From: Nocardiopsis ganjiahuensis DSM 45031
GTDB taxonomy: Bacteria > Actinomycetota > Actinomycetes > Streptosporangiales > Streptosporangiaceae
Length of the DNA: 64,000 bases
NCBI RefSeq assembly: GCF_000341085.1
Contig: NZ_ANBA01000006.1
Coordinates: forward strand, 124,001 to 188,000
Direction: 5' to 3'
The translations under genes were made by a program, and so were the position numbers. The notes beneath the pieces are model-generated. The model saw nothing but the letters and a program-made list of their open reading frames with translations, was not told the origin of the DNA and did no database searches. Every line of letters starts with the position of its first letter. The first letter of the stretch is position 1. Positions 35,064 to 44,090 of this stretch are shown here, piece after piece.

Positions 35064-35089
35064 AACGGGCCGCCTTCGGGCGCCCGTTT
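35064..35089 (+). terminator. Terminator after mshD
   Basis: AACGGGCCGCC and GGCGCCCGTTT pair across a TTCG tetraloop, with one bulge. Confidence 0.75.
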
Positions 35090-35150
35090 GACGTGCGGCT
35101 CGTCACATTCACCGACCGAACCCCTTTGCGCCACGGGAGTGCGACACCCC

Positions 35151-35194
35151 GTTCACCTCCCGTTCACCTTCTCTGGGACAACTGGTCACCTCCT
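35151..35194 (+). promoter_or_regulatory. PHO box (PhoP operator) ahead of pstC
   Basis: Direct repeat units GTTCACCTCCC (35151), GTTCACCTTCT (35162), a degenerate unit (35173) and GGTCACCTCCT (35184) follow one another with an exact 11-nt period. This is the PHO-box structure described in Streptomyces. It lies 147 nt before the pstC start codon and predicts induction under phosphate starvation. Confidence 0.85.
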
Positions 35195-35340
35195 ACGCCT
35201 ACCTTCGCATTCGGCGCGGTTTGGCTGTTGTCCGCGCGTTGACCGTGACACGGCGGTCATCCATCGCGTGGTTCACGGCCGTCCCGGTGGGACGAGGACC
35301 GAGCGACCAGCCCCGCAACCTTTTCCGAACCGGAGAATCC

Positions 35341-36306
35341 ATGACGACCACGGACGCGCCCAAGGCGGCCCCGCCGCCCACGGGCAAGCGCCGGATCGGC
35401 GATGTCGTTTTCGCCGGGCTCGCCCGGGGATCGGGACTCCTGATCCTGATGATCCTCGCGGGTGTGGCCGCCTTCCTGCTGGTCCAGGCCTGGCCGTCGC
35501 TGATGGCCAACACCTCGAACTTCCTGACCGACCAGTCGTGGGACGCCAACGTCCGGGAGAACCCGTCGTTCGGTGTGGCCGCGCTGGCCTTCGGCACCGT
35601 CATGGCCGCGGCGATCGCGCTCCTGCTGGCCACCCCGGTGGCGATCGGCATCGCGCTGTTCATCGTCTACTACGCGCCGCGGAAGCTCGCCACGACGCTC
35701 GGCTACCTGGTCGACCTGCTCGCCGCGATCCCCAGTGTGGTCTACGGCCTCTGGGGCATGATGGTCCTGGCCCCGGAGCTGGTGCCGGTCTACGAGGGCA
35801 TGACCGAGTACCTGGGCTGGATCCCGCTCTTCGCGGGCCCCGCCTCCACCTCCGCCCGGACCCTGCTCACCGCGGGGATCGTCCTGGCCGTCATGATCCT
35901 GCCGATCATCACCGCGATGTCCCGCGACGTGTTCCACCAGGTCCCGCAGGGCCACCGTGAGGCCGCGCTCGCCATGGGCGCCACCCGCTGGGAGATGATC
36001 CGCCTCGCCGTCCTGCCCTTCGGCAAGTCCGGGATCGTCGGCGGCGCCATGCTCGGCATGGGCCGCGCGCTGGGCGAGACCATGGCGGTCGCCATGATCC
36101 TCTCCCCGTCCCTGGCGATCTCCTTCAACCTGCTGCAGAGCGGCAACCAGACCATCGCCGCGCACATCGCGCTCCAGTACCCCGAGGCCACCGGCTACGG
36201 CGTCTCCGCGCTGATCGCCGCCGGCCTGGTCCTGTTCGCGATCACCCTGGCCGTCAACATGGGCGCCCGCTACGTCGTGGCACGGGGCAACAAGGAGTCC
36301 GCATGA
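35341..36306 (+). CDS. pstC: Phosphate ABC transporter permease PstC
   Basis: 321 residues with six membrane helices and the permease EAA-type loop (HREAALAMGATRWEMIRLAVLPFG). It forms the channel with PstA. CCGGAGAATCC precedes ATG 35341. Overlaps pstA by ATGA. The gene for the phosphate-binding lipoprotein PstS, usually first in this operon, is absent: the PHO box leads straight into pstC. Confidence 0.95.
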   Translation: MTTTDAPKAAPPPTGKRRIGDVVFAGLARGSGLLILMILAGVAAFLLVQAWPSLMANTSNFLTDQSWDANVRENPSFGVAALAFGTVMAAAIALLLATPVAIGIALFIVYYAPRKLATTLGYLVDLLAAIPSVVYGLWGMMVLAPELVPVYEGMTEYLGWIPLFAGPASTSARTLLTAGIVLAVMILPIITAMSRDVFHQVPQGHREAALAMGATRWEMIRLAVLPFGKSGIVGGAMLGMGRALGETMAVAMILSPSLAISFNLLQSGNQTIAAHIALQYPEATGYGVSALIAAGLVLFAITLAVNMGARYVVARGNKESA

Positions 36307-37382
36307 GCATGACGACCACGCAGCCTCCCGCCCCCGAGACGGGTCCGACCGAGAACGACCTGCGCTCCGGCGCCCTGCCGAACCGCTTCCCCGCGCTCCT
36401 GCTGGTCGCCTGCGCCATGGTGGTCGCGGGTGTGCTGGCCGCCTTCTCCTCCTTCGGCGTGATCCTGTGGGCCCTGCTGACCGCCGTCTCCTACGTGGTC
36501 ATCGTCGTGACCGCCTCGGTGCGGGTCGAGGGCCGCCGCAGGGCCATGGACCGCCTGGTCACCTCGCTGGTCTACTCGGCGTTCCTGCTGGCGATGGCAC
36601 CGCTGGTGTCGCTGCTGTACACGGTGGCCGGCTACGGCCTCGACCGCTTCGACGGGTACTTCCTGAGCGTGTCGATGAACGGCGTCCTGCCGAGCATGGA
36701 CGCGGGCGGCGTCTTCCACGCGATCGTCGGCACCCTGGCGATCACCGGCATGGCCACGCTGATCTCGGTGCCGATCGGTGTCATGACCGCCGTCTACCTG
36801 GTCGAGTACGCCCAGGGCCGGCTGAAGAAGGTCATCACGTTCTTCGTGGACGTCATGACGGGCATCCCCTCCATCGTCGCCGGCCTGTTCGTGGTGGCGC
36901 TGTGGATGATGCTCTTCGGCCCGGGCAAGACCAACGGCGCGGCGGGCGCGATCTCCCTGGCCGTGCTGATGATCCCGGTCGTGGTCCGCTCCAGCGAGGA
37001 GATGCTGCGCCTGGTCCCCCGCGACCTGCGCGAGGCCTCCTACGCCCTGGGCGTGCCCAAGTGGCGCACGATCACCAAGGTGGTGCTCCCCACCTCGGCC
37101 GCCGGTCTGACCACCGGAATCATGCTCGCCATCGCGCGCGTTATCGGAGAGACGGCGCCGCTGGTCCTCACCGCGGGATCTTCGGCGGTGTCCATCAACT
37201 GGAACCTGTTCGACGGGCAGATGATGAGCCTTCCGGTGTTCATCTACTCGCAGTTCCGCATGGGTGGGGCTGTCAACTACGAGAGGGCCTGGGCCGCGGC
37301 GCTGACGCTGGTACTGACGGTCATGCTGCTGTTCGTCCTGGCCCGTGTGATCGGCCGCCTCTTCGCACCCAAGTCCCGCTAA
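36303..37382 (+). CDS. pstA: Phosphate ABC transporter permease PstA
   Basis: 359 residues, longer than the usual ~300. It has six or more membrane helices; the core domain begins at [19 protein letters not shown] and contains the coupling loop [23 protein letters not shown]. The N-terminal ~110 residues add extra hydrophobic segments ([17 protein letters not shown]), as is common in actinobacterial PstA. Start by ATGA overlap with pstC. Confidence 0.95.
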   Translation: MSMTTTQPPAPETGPTENDLRSGALPNRFPALLLVACAMVVAGVLAAFSSFGVILWALLTAVSYVVIVVTASVRVEGRRRAMDRLVTSLVYSAFLLAMAPLVSLLYTVAGYGLDRFDGYFLSVSMNGVLPSMDAGGVFHAIVGTLAITGMATLISVPIGVMTAVYLVEYAQGRLKKVITFFVDVMTGIPSIVAGLFVVALWMMLFGPGKTNGAAGAISLAVLMIPVVVRSSEEMLRLVPRDLREASYALGVPKWRTITKVVLPTSAAGLTTGIMLAIARVIGETAPLVLTAGSSAVSINWNLFDGQMMSLPVFIYSQFRMGGAVNYERAWAAALTLVLTVMLLFVLARVIGRLFAPKSR

Positions 37383-37398
37383 CACGAGGAACATCCCT

Positions 37399-38178
37399 GT
37401 GGCGAAACGAATCGACGTCTCCGGACTGCACGTCTACTACAGCGACTTCCTCGCGGTAGAGGACGTGTCCATGACCATCGAACCCCGCTCCGTGACGGCG
37501 TTCATCGGCTCCTCCGGCTGCGGCAAGTCGACCTTCCTGCGCACCCTCAACCGGATGCACGAGGTCACCCCCGGCGCCCGCGCCGAGGGCAAGGTCCTCC
37601 TCGACGACCTCGACATCTACGGCCGCGAGGTCGACCCGGTGATGGTCCGCAGCGAGATCGGCATGGTCTTCCAGAAGGCCAACCCGTTCCCCACCATGTC
37701 GATCTACGACAACGTGATCGCCGGGGCCAAGCTCAACAACAAGCGGATGAGCAAGGACGAGGCCGACACCCTGGTCGAGGAGTCGCTGCGCGGCGCCAAC
37801 CTCTGGGAAGAGGTCAAGGACCGGCTGAACAAGCCCGGTTCGGGCCTGTCCGGCGGCCAGCAGCAGCGCCTGTGCATCGCCCGCGCCACCGCGGTCAAGC
37901 CGTCCGTCCTGCTCATGGACGAGCCCTGCTCCGCCCTGGACCCCATCTCGACGCTGGCGATCGAGGACCTCATTCACAAGCTGAAGGAGGACTACACGAT
38001 CGTGATCGTCACCCACAACATGCAGCAGGCCGCCCGCGTCTCCGACCGGACCGCCTTCTTCAACCTGTCGGCCCCCGGCAAGCCCGGCAAGCTGATCGAG
38101 ATGGGCGAGACCAACCAGATCTTCACCCGTCCGCAGAAGAAGGACACGGAGAACTACATCACCGGGCGCTTCGGGTAG
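37399..38178 (+). CDS. pstB: Phosphate ABC transporter ATP-binding protein PstB
   Basis: 259 residues. Walker [10 protein letters not shown] (residues 37-45), signature LSGGQQQR, Walker B LLMDEP, and H-loop VTHNMQQA. The PstB-specific segment [19 protein letters not shown] is present. It powers phosphate import with PstC and PstA. GTG 37399 has AGGAACATCC upstream. Last gene of the operon; a hairpin follows. Confidence 0.96.
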   Translation: MAKRIDVSGLHVYYSDFLAVEDVSMTIEPRSVTAFIGSSGCGKSTFLRTLNRMHEVTPGARAEGKVLLDDLDIYGREVDPVMVRSEIGMVFQKANPFPTMSIYDNVIAGAKLNNKRMSKDEADTLVEESLRGANLWEEVKDRLNKPGSGLSGGQQQRLCIARATAVKPSVLLMDEPCSALDPISTLAIEDLIHKLKEDYTIVIVTHNMQQAARVSDRTAFFNLSAPGKPGKLIEMGETNQIFTRPQKKDTENYITGRFG

Positions 38179-38210
38179 ACCGGGCCTCCGTCGCAGTTCC
38201 ACGCTTCCCC

Positions 38211-38235
38211 GAGGGGGTCCCGCAGAGGGCCCCCT
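38211..38235 (+). terminator. Terminator-like hairpin after pstB
   Basis: GGGGGTCC pairs with GGGCCCCC across a short loop, followed by TTG. The sequence GAGGGGGTCCCG (38211-38222) recurs at 39165-39176, beyond the toxin-antitoxin pair. Confidence 0.55.
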
Positions 38236-38376
38236 TGTGCGTTGAGGGGCCTCGTGGCCACCCCGTTGCGGCTCCCCGGGCATCACGCCCTACGGACAAC
38301 CGCGACAACCTGTCCCAGACCACAGAGCGACTCACTCCGGCTTCCTGAAACAGCCCACGTAGCCACACCTCGATCT

Positions 38377-38392
38377 ATAGCATCAATGCTAT
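38377..38392. promoter_or_regulatory. Palindromic operator of the toxin-antitoxin locus
   Basis: ATAGCAT-CA-ATGCTAT is a perfect 7-2-7 inverted repeat. It overlaps the would-be toxin start codon at 38391. Position and symmetry fit the autoregulatory operator of a HigBA-type module bound by the Xre antitoxin. Confidence 0.65.
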
Positions 38393-38741
38393 GCCCTGAG
38401 GTAAGGTCGAACTAGAGACGGAAGTCAACGCCTGGCTGACAGGACTCTCCGAAGAAGAGTGGGCTCAGGCGCTTTTCCACCTGGACCTCCTGGAGTCTCG
38501 AGGCGTGAACCTCGGCTTCCCGTACACAAGCCAGCTTGATGGCAGGCTTCGAGAGCTACGGTTCTACTGTGGTGGCCGACAGGTGCGTATCTCCTACTTC
38601 ATCACCGGTGCACGACGCATCATCATGTTGACCGTGTTCTACAAGACCAGTCGCCGCGAATCCGCCGAGGTCCGGCGGGCCAAGCGCGCGATGGAAATGT
38701 GTGTGCAGGCGGGCCACACCGCCGACGAGGAGGAAGCGTGA
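38391..38741 (+). pseudogene. HigB/Gp49-like toxin with a stop codon after codon 2
   Basis: From codon 4 the frame reads GKVELETEVNAWLTGLS, then LLESRGVNLG, SQLDGRLRELRFYCGGRQVR and IIMLTVFYKTSRRE: a nearly full RelE/HigB toxin of the phage Gp49-like family. The natural start ATG 38391 is followed by CCC and then TGA (38397-38399), and no ATG, GTG or TTG occurs in frame before GTG 38505. That internal start would drop the first ~38 residues. It is a decayed toxin unless a non-canonical start is used. Its stop overlaps the antitoxin start (GTGA). Confidence 0.6.
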
Positions 38742-39043
38742 GCATCCCTGATCGTGTGACACTTGCCGAGCTCAGAACCTCCGAACGCTTCGGACAGCCC
38801 GAGGTCCAGGAGGCCTACGAGCAGACGCGGCTGCGGTTCGAGTTGGGCGAGGCGGTCAGGCTCCGGCGGGAGGAGCTCGGCTGGTCACAAGCGGAGTTGG
38901 GGCGCCGGTGCGGGATGCCGCAGTCCAGCATCGCCAGGTTCGAGCACGGTGGCACGCAGCCGACGCTGACAACACTGGAGCGGCTCGCCGAGGCGTTGGG
39001 ACTGGTACTGAACGTGCGGCTGGAGTCTCCGAACGCGGCCTGA
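38738..39043 (+). CDS. HigA-type Xre antitoxin
   Basis: 101 residues. A helix-turn-helix of the Xre/Cro type occupies the C-terminal half: LRREELGWSQAELGRRCGMPQSSIARFE and PTLTTLERLAEALGL. GAGGAAGC precedes GTG 38738, which overlaps the toxin stop. It should neutralise the toxin and bind the palindrome at 38377-38392. It remains intact although the toxin appears damaged. Confidence 0.85.
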   Translation: MSIPDRVTLAELRTSERFGQPEVQEAYEQTRLRFELGEAVRLRREELGWSQAELGRRCGMPQSSIARFEHGGTQPTLTTLERLAEALGLVLNVRLESPNAA

Positions 39044-39362
39044 GCACATTGCTTCGGCCGAAGGCCTGCGTCCTCGAACAGGCCATCTCTTCAGTCCTGG
39101 CAGGGGCGGCTGCGCACGGAACGATTGCGCGCAGATCCGTTCTGTCACAGCCCTGTGTTTTCCTGAGGGGGTCCCGTTGATCGGGCCCCGAGGCGTTCCG
39201 CGCCGCGCTGAGCACCGGGATCGGAAGGGCCAAGGCCTACGGGTGTGGTCTGCTCAGCCTCGCCCCGGTGCGCAGGGCAGGTTAGACAGCCGGGACCAGG
39301 GCTGATAGACACACGGTGCCCGGAATCCGGGCTCTTGGCCCGCCCCGTGGAAGGACTCACCC
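39044..39362. other. 319-nt intergenic region after the toxin-antitoxin pair
   Basis: No gene seen. It holds a second GAGGGGGTCCCG (39165-39176) that can fold with a following CGGGCCCCG, a copy of the motif found after pstB. GGAAGGACTC just before 39363 serves the next gene. Confidence 0.5.
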
Positions 39363-40325
39363 ATGGCCGTTCCCCTGGTGATCGACACCGACACCGCGCA
39401 GGACGACTGCGTGGCGCTGTTGGTGGGCCTCCTGGACCCCGCGGCCGACCTGCGGGCGATCACCATGGTCGCCGGGAACGTGGGCTTCGACCAGCAGGTC
39501 CGCAACGCGTTCATGACGCTGAACGCCGCCGGCGGGCGCGACGTGCCCGTGTACCTCGGCTCGCGCCGTCCGCTCGTGCGGGAGTGGGTGAGCGCCGAGA
39601 ACGTGCACGGTGACGGGTCCGGCGGGCTGCGGATGGACCAGGACGGACTGGAGGCCCGCGGCGAGCACGCCGTGGACGCCCTGGTGCGGATGGCCGCCGA
39701 GAGCCCCGGTGAGCTGTCCGTCGTGGCGATCGGTCCCCTGACCAACATCGCCGCCGCGGTGATCAAGGACCCGGCTTTCGCGGGCAACGTGAAGACGCTG
39801 TACGTGATGGGCGGGTCGAACAACGGGCGCGGCAACATCACGGCCGCCGCCGAGTTCAACTTCTACGTGGACCCCGAGGCCGCCAAGGCGGTGTTCGCCG
39901 CCGGGTTCGACATCACCGTGGTGCCCTGGGACCCGCTCACCCTGAAGCAGGCCGTGTTCGGGCAGGACCGGCTGGACCGGATCGCCGCCCTGGGCACCCC
40001 GCTGGCCCGGTTCTTCACGAGGATCTGCGGCCCGACCCTGGAGTTCGACCGCAGCGTCGGCATCGACGGCACCACCCACCCCGACTCCCTGACCGCCGCG
40101 GTGCTGCTCCACCCCGAGCTCGTTCGCGCGGCTTCGCGCTACCACGTGGACGTGGAGACCGCCGGGGAGCTGACCCGCGGTTACTCGGCGATGTCCTGGG
40201 GCGTGCACGGGCTGGAGCCGAACGCCCGCGTGGTCGAGGAGATCGACGCGGAGGGCTTCTTCGACTACGTGCTGGAGCTGCTGTCCCGCGACACCGATCC
40301 GCCGAGGGCCGTCAGCGGCTTGTGA
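39363..40325 (+). CDS. Inosine/uridine-type nucleoside hydrolase
   Basis: 320 residues. The calcium-binding N-terminal motif is DTDTAQDD (Asp8, Asp10, Asp14, Asp15), with further signatures LSVVAIGPLTNIA, YVMGGS and AEFNFYVDPEAA. The catalytic His region is near GTTHPDSL. The family cleaves the N-glycosidic bond of ribonucleosides for purine and pyrimidine salvage; base specificity cannot be told. Single gene with its own ribosome-binding site. Confidence 0.92.
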   Translation: MAVPLVIDTDTAQDDCVALLVGLLDPAADLRAITMVAGNVGFDQQVRNAFMTLNAAGGRDVPVYLGSRRPLVREWVSAENVHGDGSGGLRMDQDGLEARGEHAVDALVRMAAESPGELSVVAIGPLTNIAAAVIKDPAFAGNVKTLYVMGGSNNGRGNITAAAEFNFYVDPEAAKAVFAAGFDITVVPWDPLTLKQAVFGQDRLDRIAALGTPLARFFTRICGPTLEFDRSVGIDGTTHPDSLTAAVLLHPELVRAASRYHVDVETAGELTRGYSAMSWGVHGLEPNARVVEEIDAEGFFDYVLELLSRDTDPPRAVSGL

Positions 40326-40344
40326 GGCAGGGAGCGGCCCCCGC

Positions 40345-40758
40345 TCATCCGACCAGCGCGATGGTGCCCTGGGCGGCGGCCACGATCCTCTCCGAGCCGT
40401 CGTCGACCATCACGAGGTCGCAGCGGCACACGGCGCGTCGGCGTGTGGACTCGAGGACGTGGGCGCGGGCGCTGAGCAGGCTGCCCCTGCCGGGGCGCAG
40501 GTACTCGATGGAGAAGCCGCTGGTGAGCACCGACGCCCCCAGCACGGTGCCCCCCGCGAAGGTGAGCGCGTTGTCCGCCGCGTAGGAGAGCACGCCGCCG
40601 TGCAGGAAGCCGTTCTGCTGGAGGAGCTCGTCGCGGACCTCGACCTCCAGGACGGCCCTGCCGGGCTCGAAGACGGCGACCCTGGCCCGGACCAGCCTGC
40701 TGAAGGGCTGGGCGTCCAGGACGAGTTCGGCGAGCTCCGGGGTGATCTCTTCGGCCAC
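40345..40758 (-). CDS. PaaI-like hotdog-fold thioesterase
   Basis: 137 residues with the hotdog signature LLQQNGFLHGGVLSYAADNAL, typical of PaaI acyl-CoA thioesterases (HGG with a downstream Asp). AGGAGGATCCCC precedes GTG 40758. Convergent with the nucleoside hydrolase. Substrate unknown. Confidence 0.87.
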   Translation of the reverse strand: MAEEITPELAELVLDAQPFSRLVRARVAVFEPGRAVLEVEVRDELLQQNGFLHGGVLSYAADNALTFAGGTVLGASVLTSGFSIEYLRPGRGSLLSARAHVLESTRRRAVCRCDLVMVDDGSERIVAAAQGTIALVG

Positions 40759-40897
40759 GGGGATCCTCCTACGATCGGTACCGCCACCCTAGGACCCGGT
40801 TCGGTTGCCTCTCCGGACAGGTTCGTCCACCTGTGGCCAGTTGACCCAAATGTGGTGTTTTGGCGCCTAGCGTCCCTCTCAGTGAAGGGGGAAGATC

Positions 40898-42037
40898 GTG
40901 CGTACTTCCACAGCGGCCTCAGCCGCCGCAATCCTGCTCGTCGTTCCCGGATGCGCCTGCGGACCCACGTTCCTCACACCCACCGGTGACGGGCAGCAGA
41001 CCAGTGAGGAACCCGGGTCGTCCGGTGACGACTCCGACTCAGACGGGGGCTCCGGGGGTTCTGGCGGCGGAGGGGGCTCGGGCGGATCCGGAGGTGGTGG
41101 CGGATCCGGAGGCGACGGGGGCTCCGGTGGGGGCGGGGGCTCCGACACGGACGACCCGGCGTCGCCGGCACCTGCGGCGGACGGGGAAGACGGAACTGAC
41201 GGTACCGACGGGGCGGACGGCGAGAACGGGGCCGACGGTACCGACGGGGAAGACGGTACTGACGGGGTCGAGGGGCAGGATGAGGGCGCGCCTAACGACG
41301 AGCCCGTCCTGCTGGCGCTGGGCGACAGCCACCGCTTCGAGGACGGCTTCACCGTCACCATGGGTCCCGTGGAGCGGCGCACCGAACCGGGCGAGGTCGA
41401 CCGCTCCGGCACCGGCACCGAGGACGGCACCGAGCCCGGCGACGACCCCGCCGGCGAGGAGACCGAGGACTCCGGTGACCAGGAAACCGGCGGCGAGGAG
41501 TCCTCGGAGGAGGTGGACGAGCCCCTTGACGAGGACCCCGCCGAGGAACCGCAGGACGGCGATCCCTCCGACGAACCCGCCATGGAGGACGAGGGGGACG
41601 AGCCGGCCGAGGACACCGATCCCGTGGAGGACGACCCGACCGAGGACGATCCGACCGAGGACGAGCCCGTCGACGAGGACCCCGCCGAGGACCCCGTCGA
41701 GGAGTCCGAAGAGGAGTCCTCCGAGGAGCCCGAGGACGAGGGCGACGACTACTACGCGTGGACCGTCGAGATCACCAACGGCACCGGGGACGACCTCCAC
41801 ACGGGTTCGGTCATCACCGACTGCTCCGTGGGCGCTCCCCTCACGCTGTCCTCGGCCCCGCTCCTGGGTGAGGCGCTCGACCCGCCCATGACCCTGGCCC
41901 CCGACCAGGCGGGCGCGTGGGACGAGGACTGCTGGGCGGACGAGGACGACCCGACGCTGCAGTGGACCCTGCAGTTCATCGACGAGGAGGGCCGGAACCT
42001 CTACCCGGTCCTGGTCTTCGAGGGCCAGGTCGGCTGA
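40898..42037 (+). CDS. Highly acidic secreted lipoprotein
   Basis: 379 residues. The signal sequence ends VVPGC, a plausible lipobox, with the acylated cysteine near residue 19. The body starts with a Gly/Ser linker and DGTDGTDGADGENG-type repeats, then long stretches of Glu/Asp such as EEPQDGDPSDEPAMEDEGDE. The C-terminal ~95 residues (YYAWTVEITNGTGDDLHTG) look like a folded beta domain with two Cys (TDCSVGA, DEDCWAD), related to DUF4352-type domains. The acidic middle may bind cations. Start GTG 40898 after GAAGGGGGAAG. Function unknown. Confidence 0.75.
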   Translation: MRTSTAASAAAILLVVPGCACGPTFLTPTGDGQQTSEEPGSSGDDSDSDGGSGGSGGGGGSGGSGGGGGSGGDGGSGGGGGSDTDDPASPAPAADGEDGTDGTDGADGENGADGTDGEDGTDGVEGQDEGAPNDEPVLLALGDSHRFEDGFTVTMGPVERRTEPGEVDRSGTGTEDGTEPGDDPAGEETEDSGDQETGGEESSEEVDEPLDEDPAEEPQDGDPSDEPAMEDEGDEPAEDTDPVEDDPTEDDPTEDEPVDEDPAEDPVEESEEESSEEPEDEGDDYYAWTVEITNGTGDDLHTGSVITDCSVGAPLTLSSAPLLGEALDPPMTLAPDQAGAWDEDCWADEDDPTLQWTLQFIDEEGRNLYPVLVFEGQVG

Positions 42038-42086
42038 ACCGGTCCGGGACCGCACCCGATGCGCGCGGCCCCGGACCCGGATCGCC

Positions 42087-42548
42087 TCAGGGGACCTCGG
42101 CGGCCACGGTGCCGTACGGCACGGCGCGCACCAGGCTGACGCTCAGGGTCCGCCCGTTGGGCGCCGTGTAGGTGCGCTCCTCCCCCTGCACGGCGCCGAT
42201 CAGCGCCCGGCCCAGAGGCGACTCCGGTGAGCAGACCGGGACCCCGTCGGAGTCGGCGCGGTCGCGCACGCCCAGCAGGAAGGTCTCGGTCTCGGGGTCG
42301 GTTCCGTAGCGGACGGTGACGACCATGCCGGGTTCGGCGACGCCGTCGTCCGGCGGGGCCTCGCCGATGACGGCGTCCTTGAGGATCTCCTGGATGCGGT
42401 TGACGCGGGCCTCCCTGGCGTCCTTGTCCTCGATGACGGGGAAGCCGTGGGCCGCTCTCGTCTCGTAGTCGGCCGTGCCGGTGAGGACGGCCAGTTCTGC
42501 GGTGAGCCGTTCGTGGGTGCCCGGGGTCAGCCAGGTGCGGTTGGTCAT
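42087..42548 (-). CDS. GreA/GreB-family transcription factor
   Basis: 153 residues. An N-terminal coiled coil (HERLTAELAVLTG, DKDAREARVNRIQEILKDAVI) is followed by a C-terminal FKBP-like domain (VVTVRYGTDPETETFLLG, CSPESPLGRALIG). The family binds in the RNA polymerase secondary channel. The coiled-coil tip in true GreA carries two acidic residues (DE); here the tip is less clear, so it may be a Rnk-like or antagonistic paralogue. CAAGGAGACACC precedes ATG 42548. The long frame upstream is not part of the gene. Confidence 0.85.
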   Translation of the reverse strand: MTNRTWLTPGTHERLTAELAVLTGTADYETRAAHGFPVIEDKDAREARVNRIQEILKDAVIGEAPPDDGVAEPGMVVTVRYGTDPETETFLLGVRDRADSDGVPVCSPESPLGRALIGAVQGEERTYTAPNGRTLSVSLVRAVPYGTVAAEVP

Positions 42549-42568
42549 GGTGTCTCCTTGTACGAAGG

Positions 42569-42593
42569 CGCCCCGCCGGGGTTCGGCGGGGCG
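42569..42593 (-). terminator. Hairpin between the DadA-like gene and the Gre gene
   Basis: CGCCCCGCCG (42569-42578) and CGGCGGGGCG (42584-42593) are exact reverse complements; terminates the DadA-like gene. Confidence 0.65.
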
Positions 42594-42646
42594 CGGACCG
42601 GATCTGCGGTCGGGCTCTCCGGGGCCGGGCCTCGGAGAGCGGTGCG

Positions 42647-43903
42647 TCAGCGGGTCGGGTCCATGGGGCGCAGGGCCGGGGGCAGGGTGCCGGTGGCGAC
42701 CGCCCGGGCCAGCAGGCGGCCGGTGATCGGGCCGTGGGTCAGACCCCACATGCCGTGCCCGCCCGCCACGTACAGTCCCGGGACGCGTGTGGGGCCGACC
42801 AGCGGAAGGCCGTCCGAGGTGACGGGTCTGGAACCCACCCACTCGTCGGTGCGCCGGTTCAGGTCCACGCCGTCCAGGTAGGGCGCGGCCGAACCCGTGA
42901 TCGCCCGGACCCGCTCGGCCCGGAAGGGTGCGTCGATACCGCGGAACTCCATGGTTCCGGCGACCCGCAGCCCCTCGCCGTGCGGTGTGCAGGCCACCCG
43001 CACCTCGGGCAGGTAGACCGGACCGGACACGGGTCGGTCCGCGGGAACCGTGAAGCTGTAACCGCGCCCGGCGCGCAGCGGCACGTTGACGCCCCAGGGC
43101 CGGGACTGGCGGCCGAGCCAGGCCCCCGTGGCCACCACGACCGCGTCCGCCGACTCCGTCTCGCCGTGCGCCGAGTGCAGCCGGAACCCGCCGTCGCGGG
43201 CCTCGACCCTGGTCACTCTGAACTTCTCGACCACGCTTCCGCCGCGTTCGCGCACGGAGTCCGCGAGGGCGTGTGTGTACACACCGGGGTTGACGTGGCT
43301 CTGCCCGTCGATCCGCACCCCGGCCCGCACCGCGTTCGAGGCGATCGGGACCCCGTCGCGCGCCGCCTCGCCCTCCAGCGCGGTGTAGGTCAGCGGCAGC
43401 CCGGCCTCGCGTGCGGTGTCCAGTTCCATCACCAGTCGGGCGGCGTGCTTCTTCGCGGTGAAGAGCGCGGTGATCGGGGACGGCTCGACCTTGGCGGCCA
43501 CCCCGCCCTCGGTGAGCTCCTCGAAGGCGTCCAGGCAGGCCGAGCTGAGCGGGACGTTGCCGCGCAGCGCCCGCTCCCAGGGCCCCTGTCTGGAGTTCAG
43601 GGCGAACGACGCCAGGAAGTACAGGAGGCCCGTGTCCGTGGTGGGCGGCACGGACAGCGGGGCCAGCGGGTCGAGCATCGCCCTGATGCCGTTGCCGAGA
43701 ACCCCCGGCTCGTTCAGCGGGATGGCCAGACCGGGTGAGATCCAGCCCGCGTTGCCCCAGGACGAGCCCGAGGCCACCGTGTCGCGTTCGACCACGGTGA
43801 CTCCGACCCCGTACTTCTGGAGGAACCAGGCGGTCGACAGACCGACGATCCCGGCCCCGACGACGATGACGGTGCGCGGTGCGCCCGCGCCCTTCCCGGA
43901 CAT
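42647..43903 (-). CDS. FAD-dependent D-amino-acid dehydrogenase-like oxidoreductase (DadA type)
   Basis: 418 residues. The FAD-binding motif VIVVGAGIVGLSTAWFL opens the protein, with SGSSWGNAGWISPG and the C-terminal VAGGHGMWGLTHGP typical of the DAO/DadA family. It oxidatively deaminates D-amino acids (or related amines), feeding electrons to the membrane. ACAGGAGAACTCGCC precedes ATG 43903. Divergent from a PucR-type regulator that probably controls it. Exact substrate not determinable. Confidence 0.88.
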   Translation of the reverse strand: MSGKGAGAPRTVIVVGAGIVGLSTAWFLQKYGVGVTVVERDTVASGSSWGNAGWISPGLAIPLNEPGVLGNGIRAMLDPLAPLSVPPTTDTGLLYFLASFALNSRQGPWERALRGNVPLSSACLDAFEELTEGGVAAKVEPSPITALFTAKKHAARLVMELDTAREAGLPLTYTALEGEAARDGVPIASNAVRAGVRIDGQSHVNPGVYTHALADSVRERGGSVVEKFRVTRVEARDGGFRLHSAHGETESADAVVVATGAWLGRQSRPWGVNVPLRAGRGYSFTVPADRPVSGPVYLPEVRVACTPHGEGLRVAGTMEFRGIDAPFRAERVRAITGSAAPYLDGVDLNRRTDEWVGSRPVTSDGLPLVGPTRVPGLYVAGGHGMWGLTHGPITGRLLARAVATGTLPPALRPMDPTR

Positions 43904-44090
43904 GGCGAGTTCTCCTGTGCGTGCTCGGTGACAGGTGCGAGGCCGCACCTGTCCAGAGTCTCTCCCGGGAGCACACGCCGGCCTTTGTCCTGCTGGGACA
44001 ATCTCGGCGTACGCTCGTGTTCAGTTCCGACAACGCGAAGGGGCCGACCAGCACGAGCGATCCGGTCCGGCGGACGAATGAGGGGTCTTG

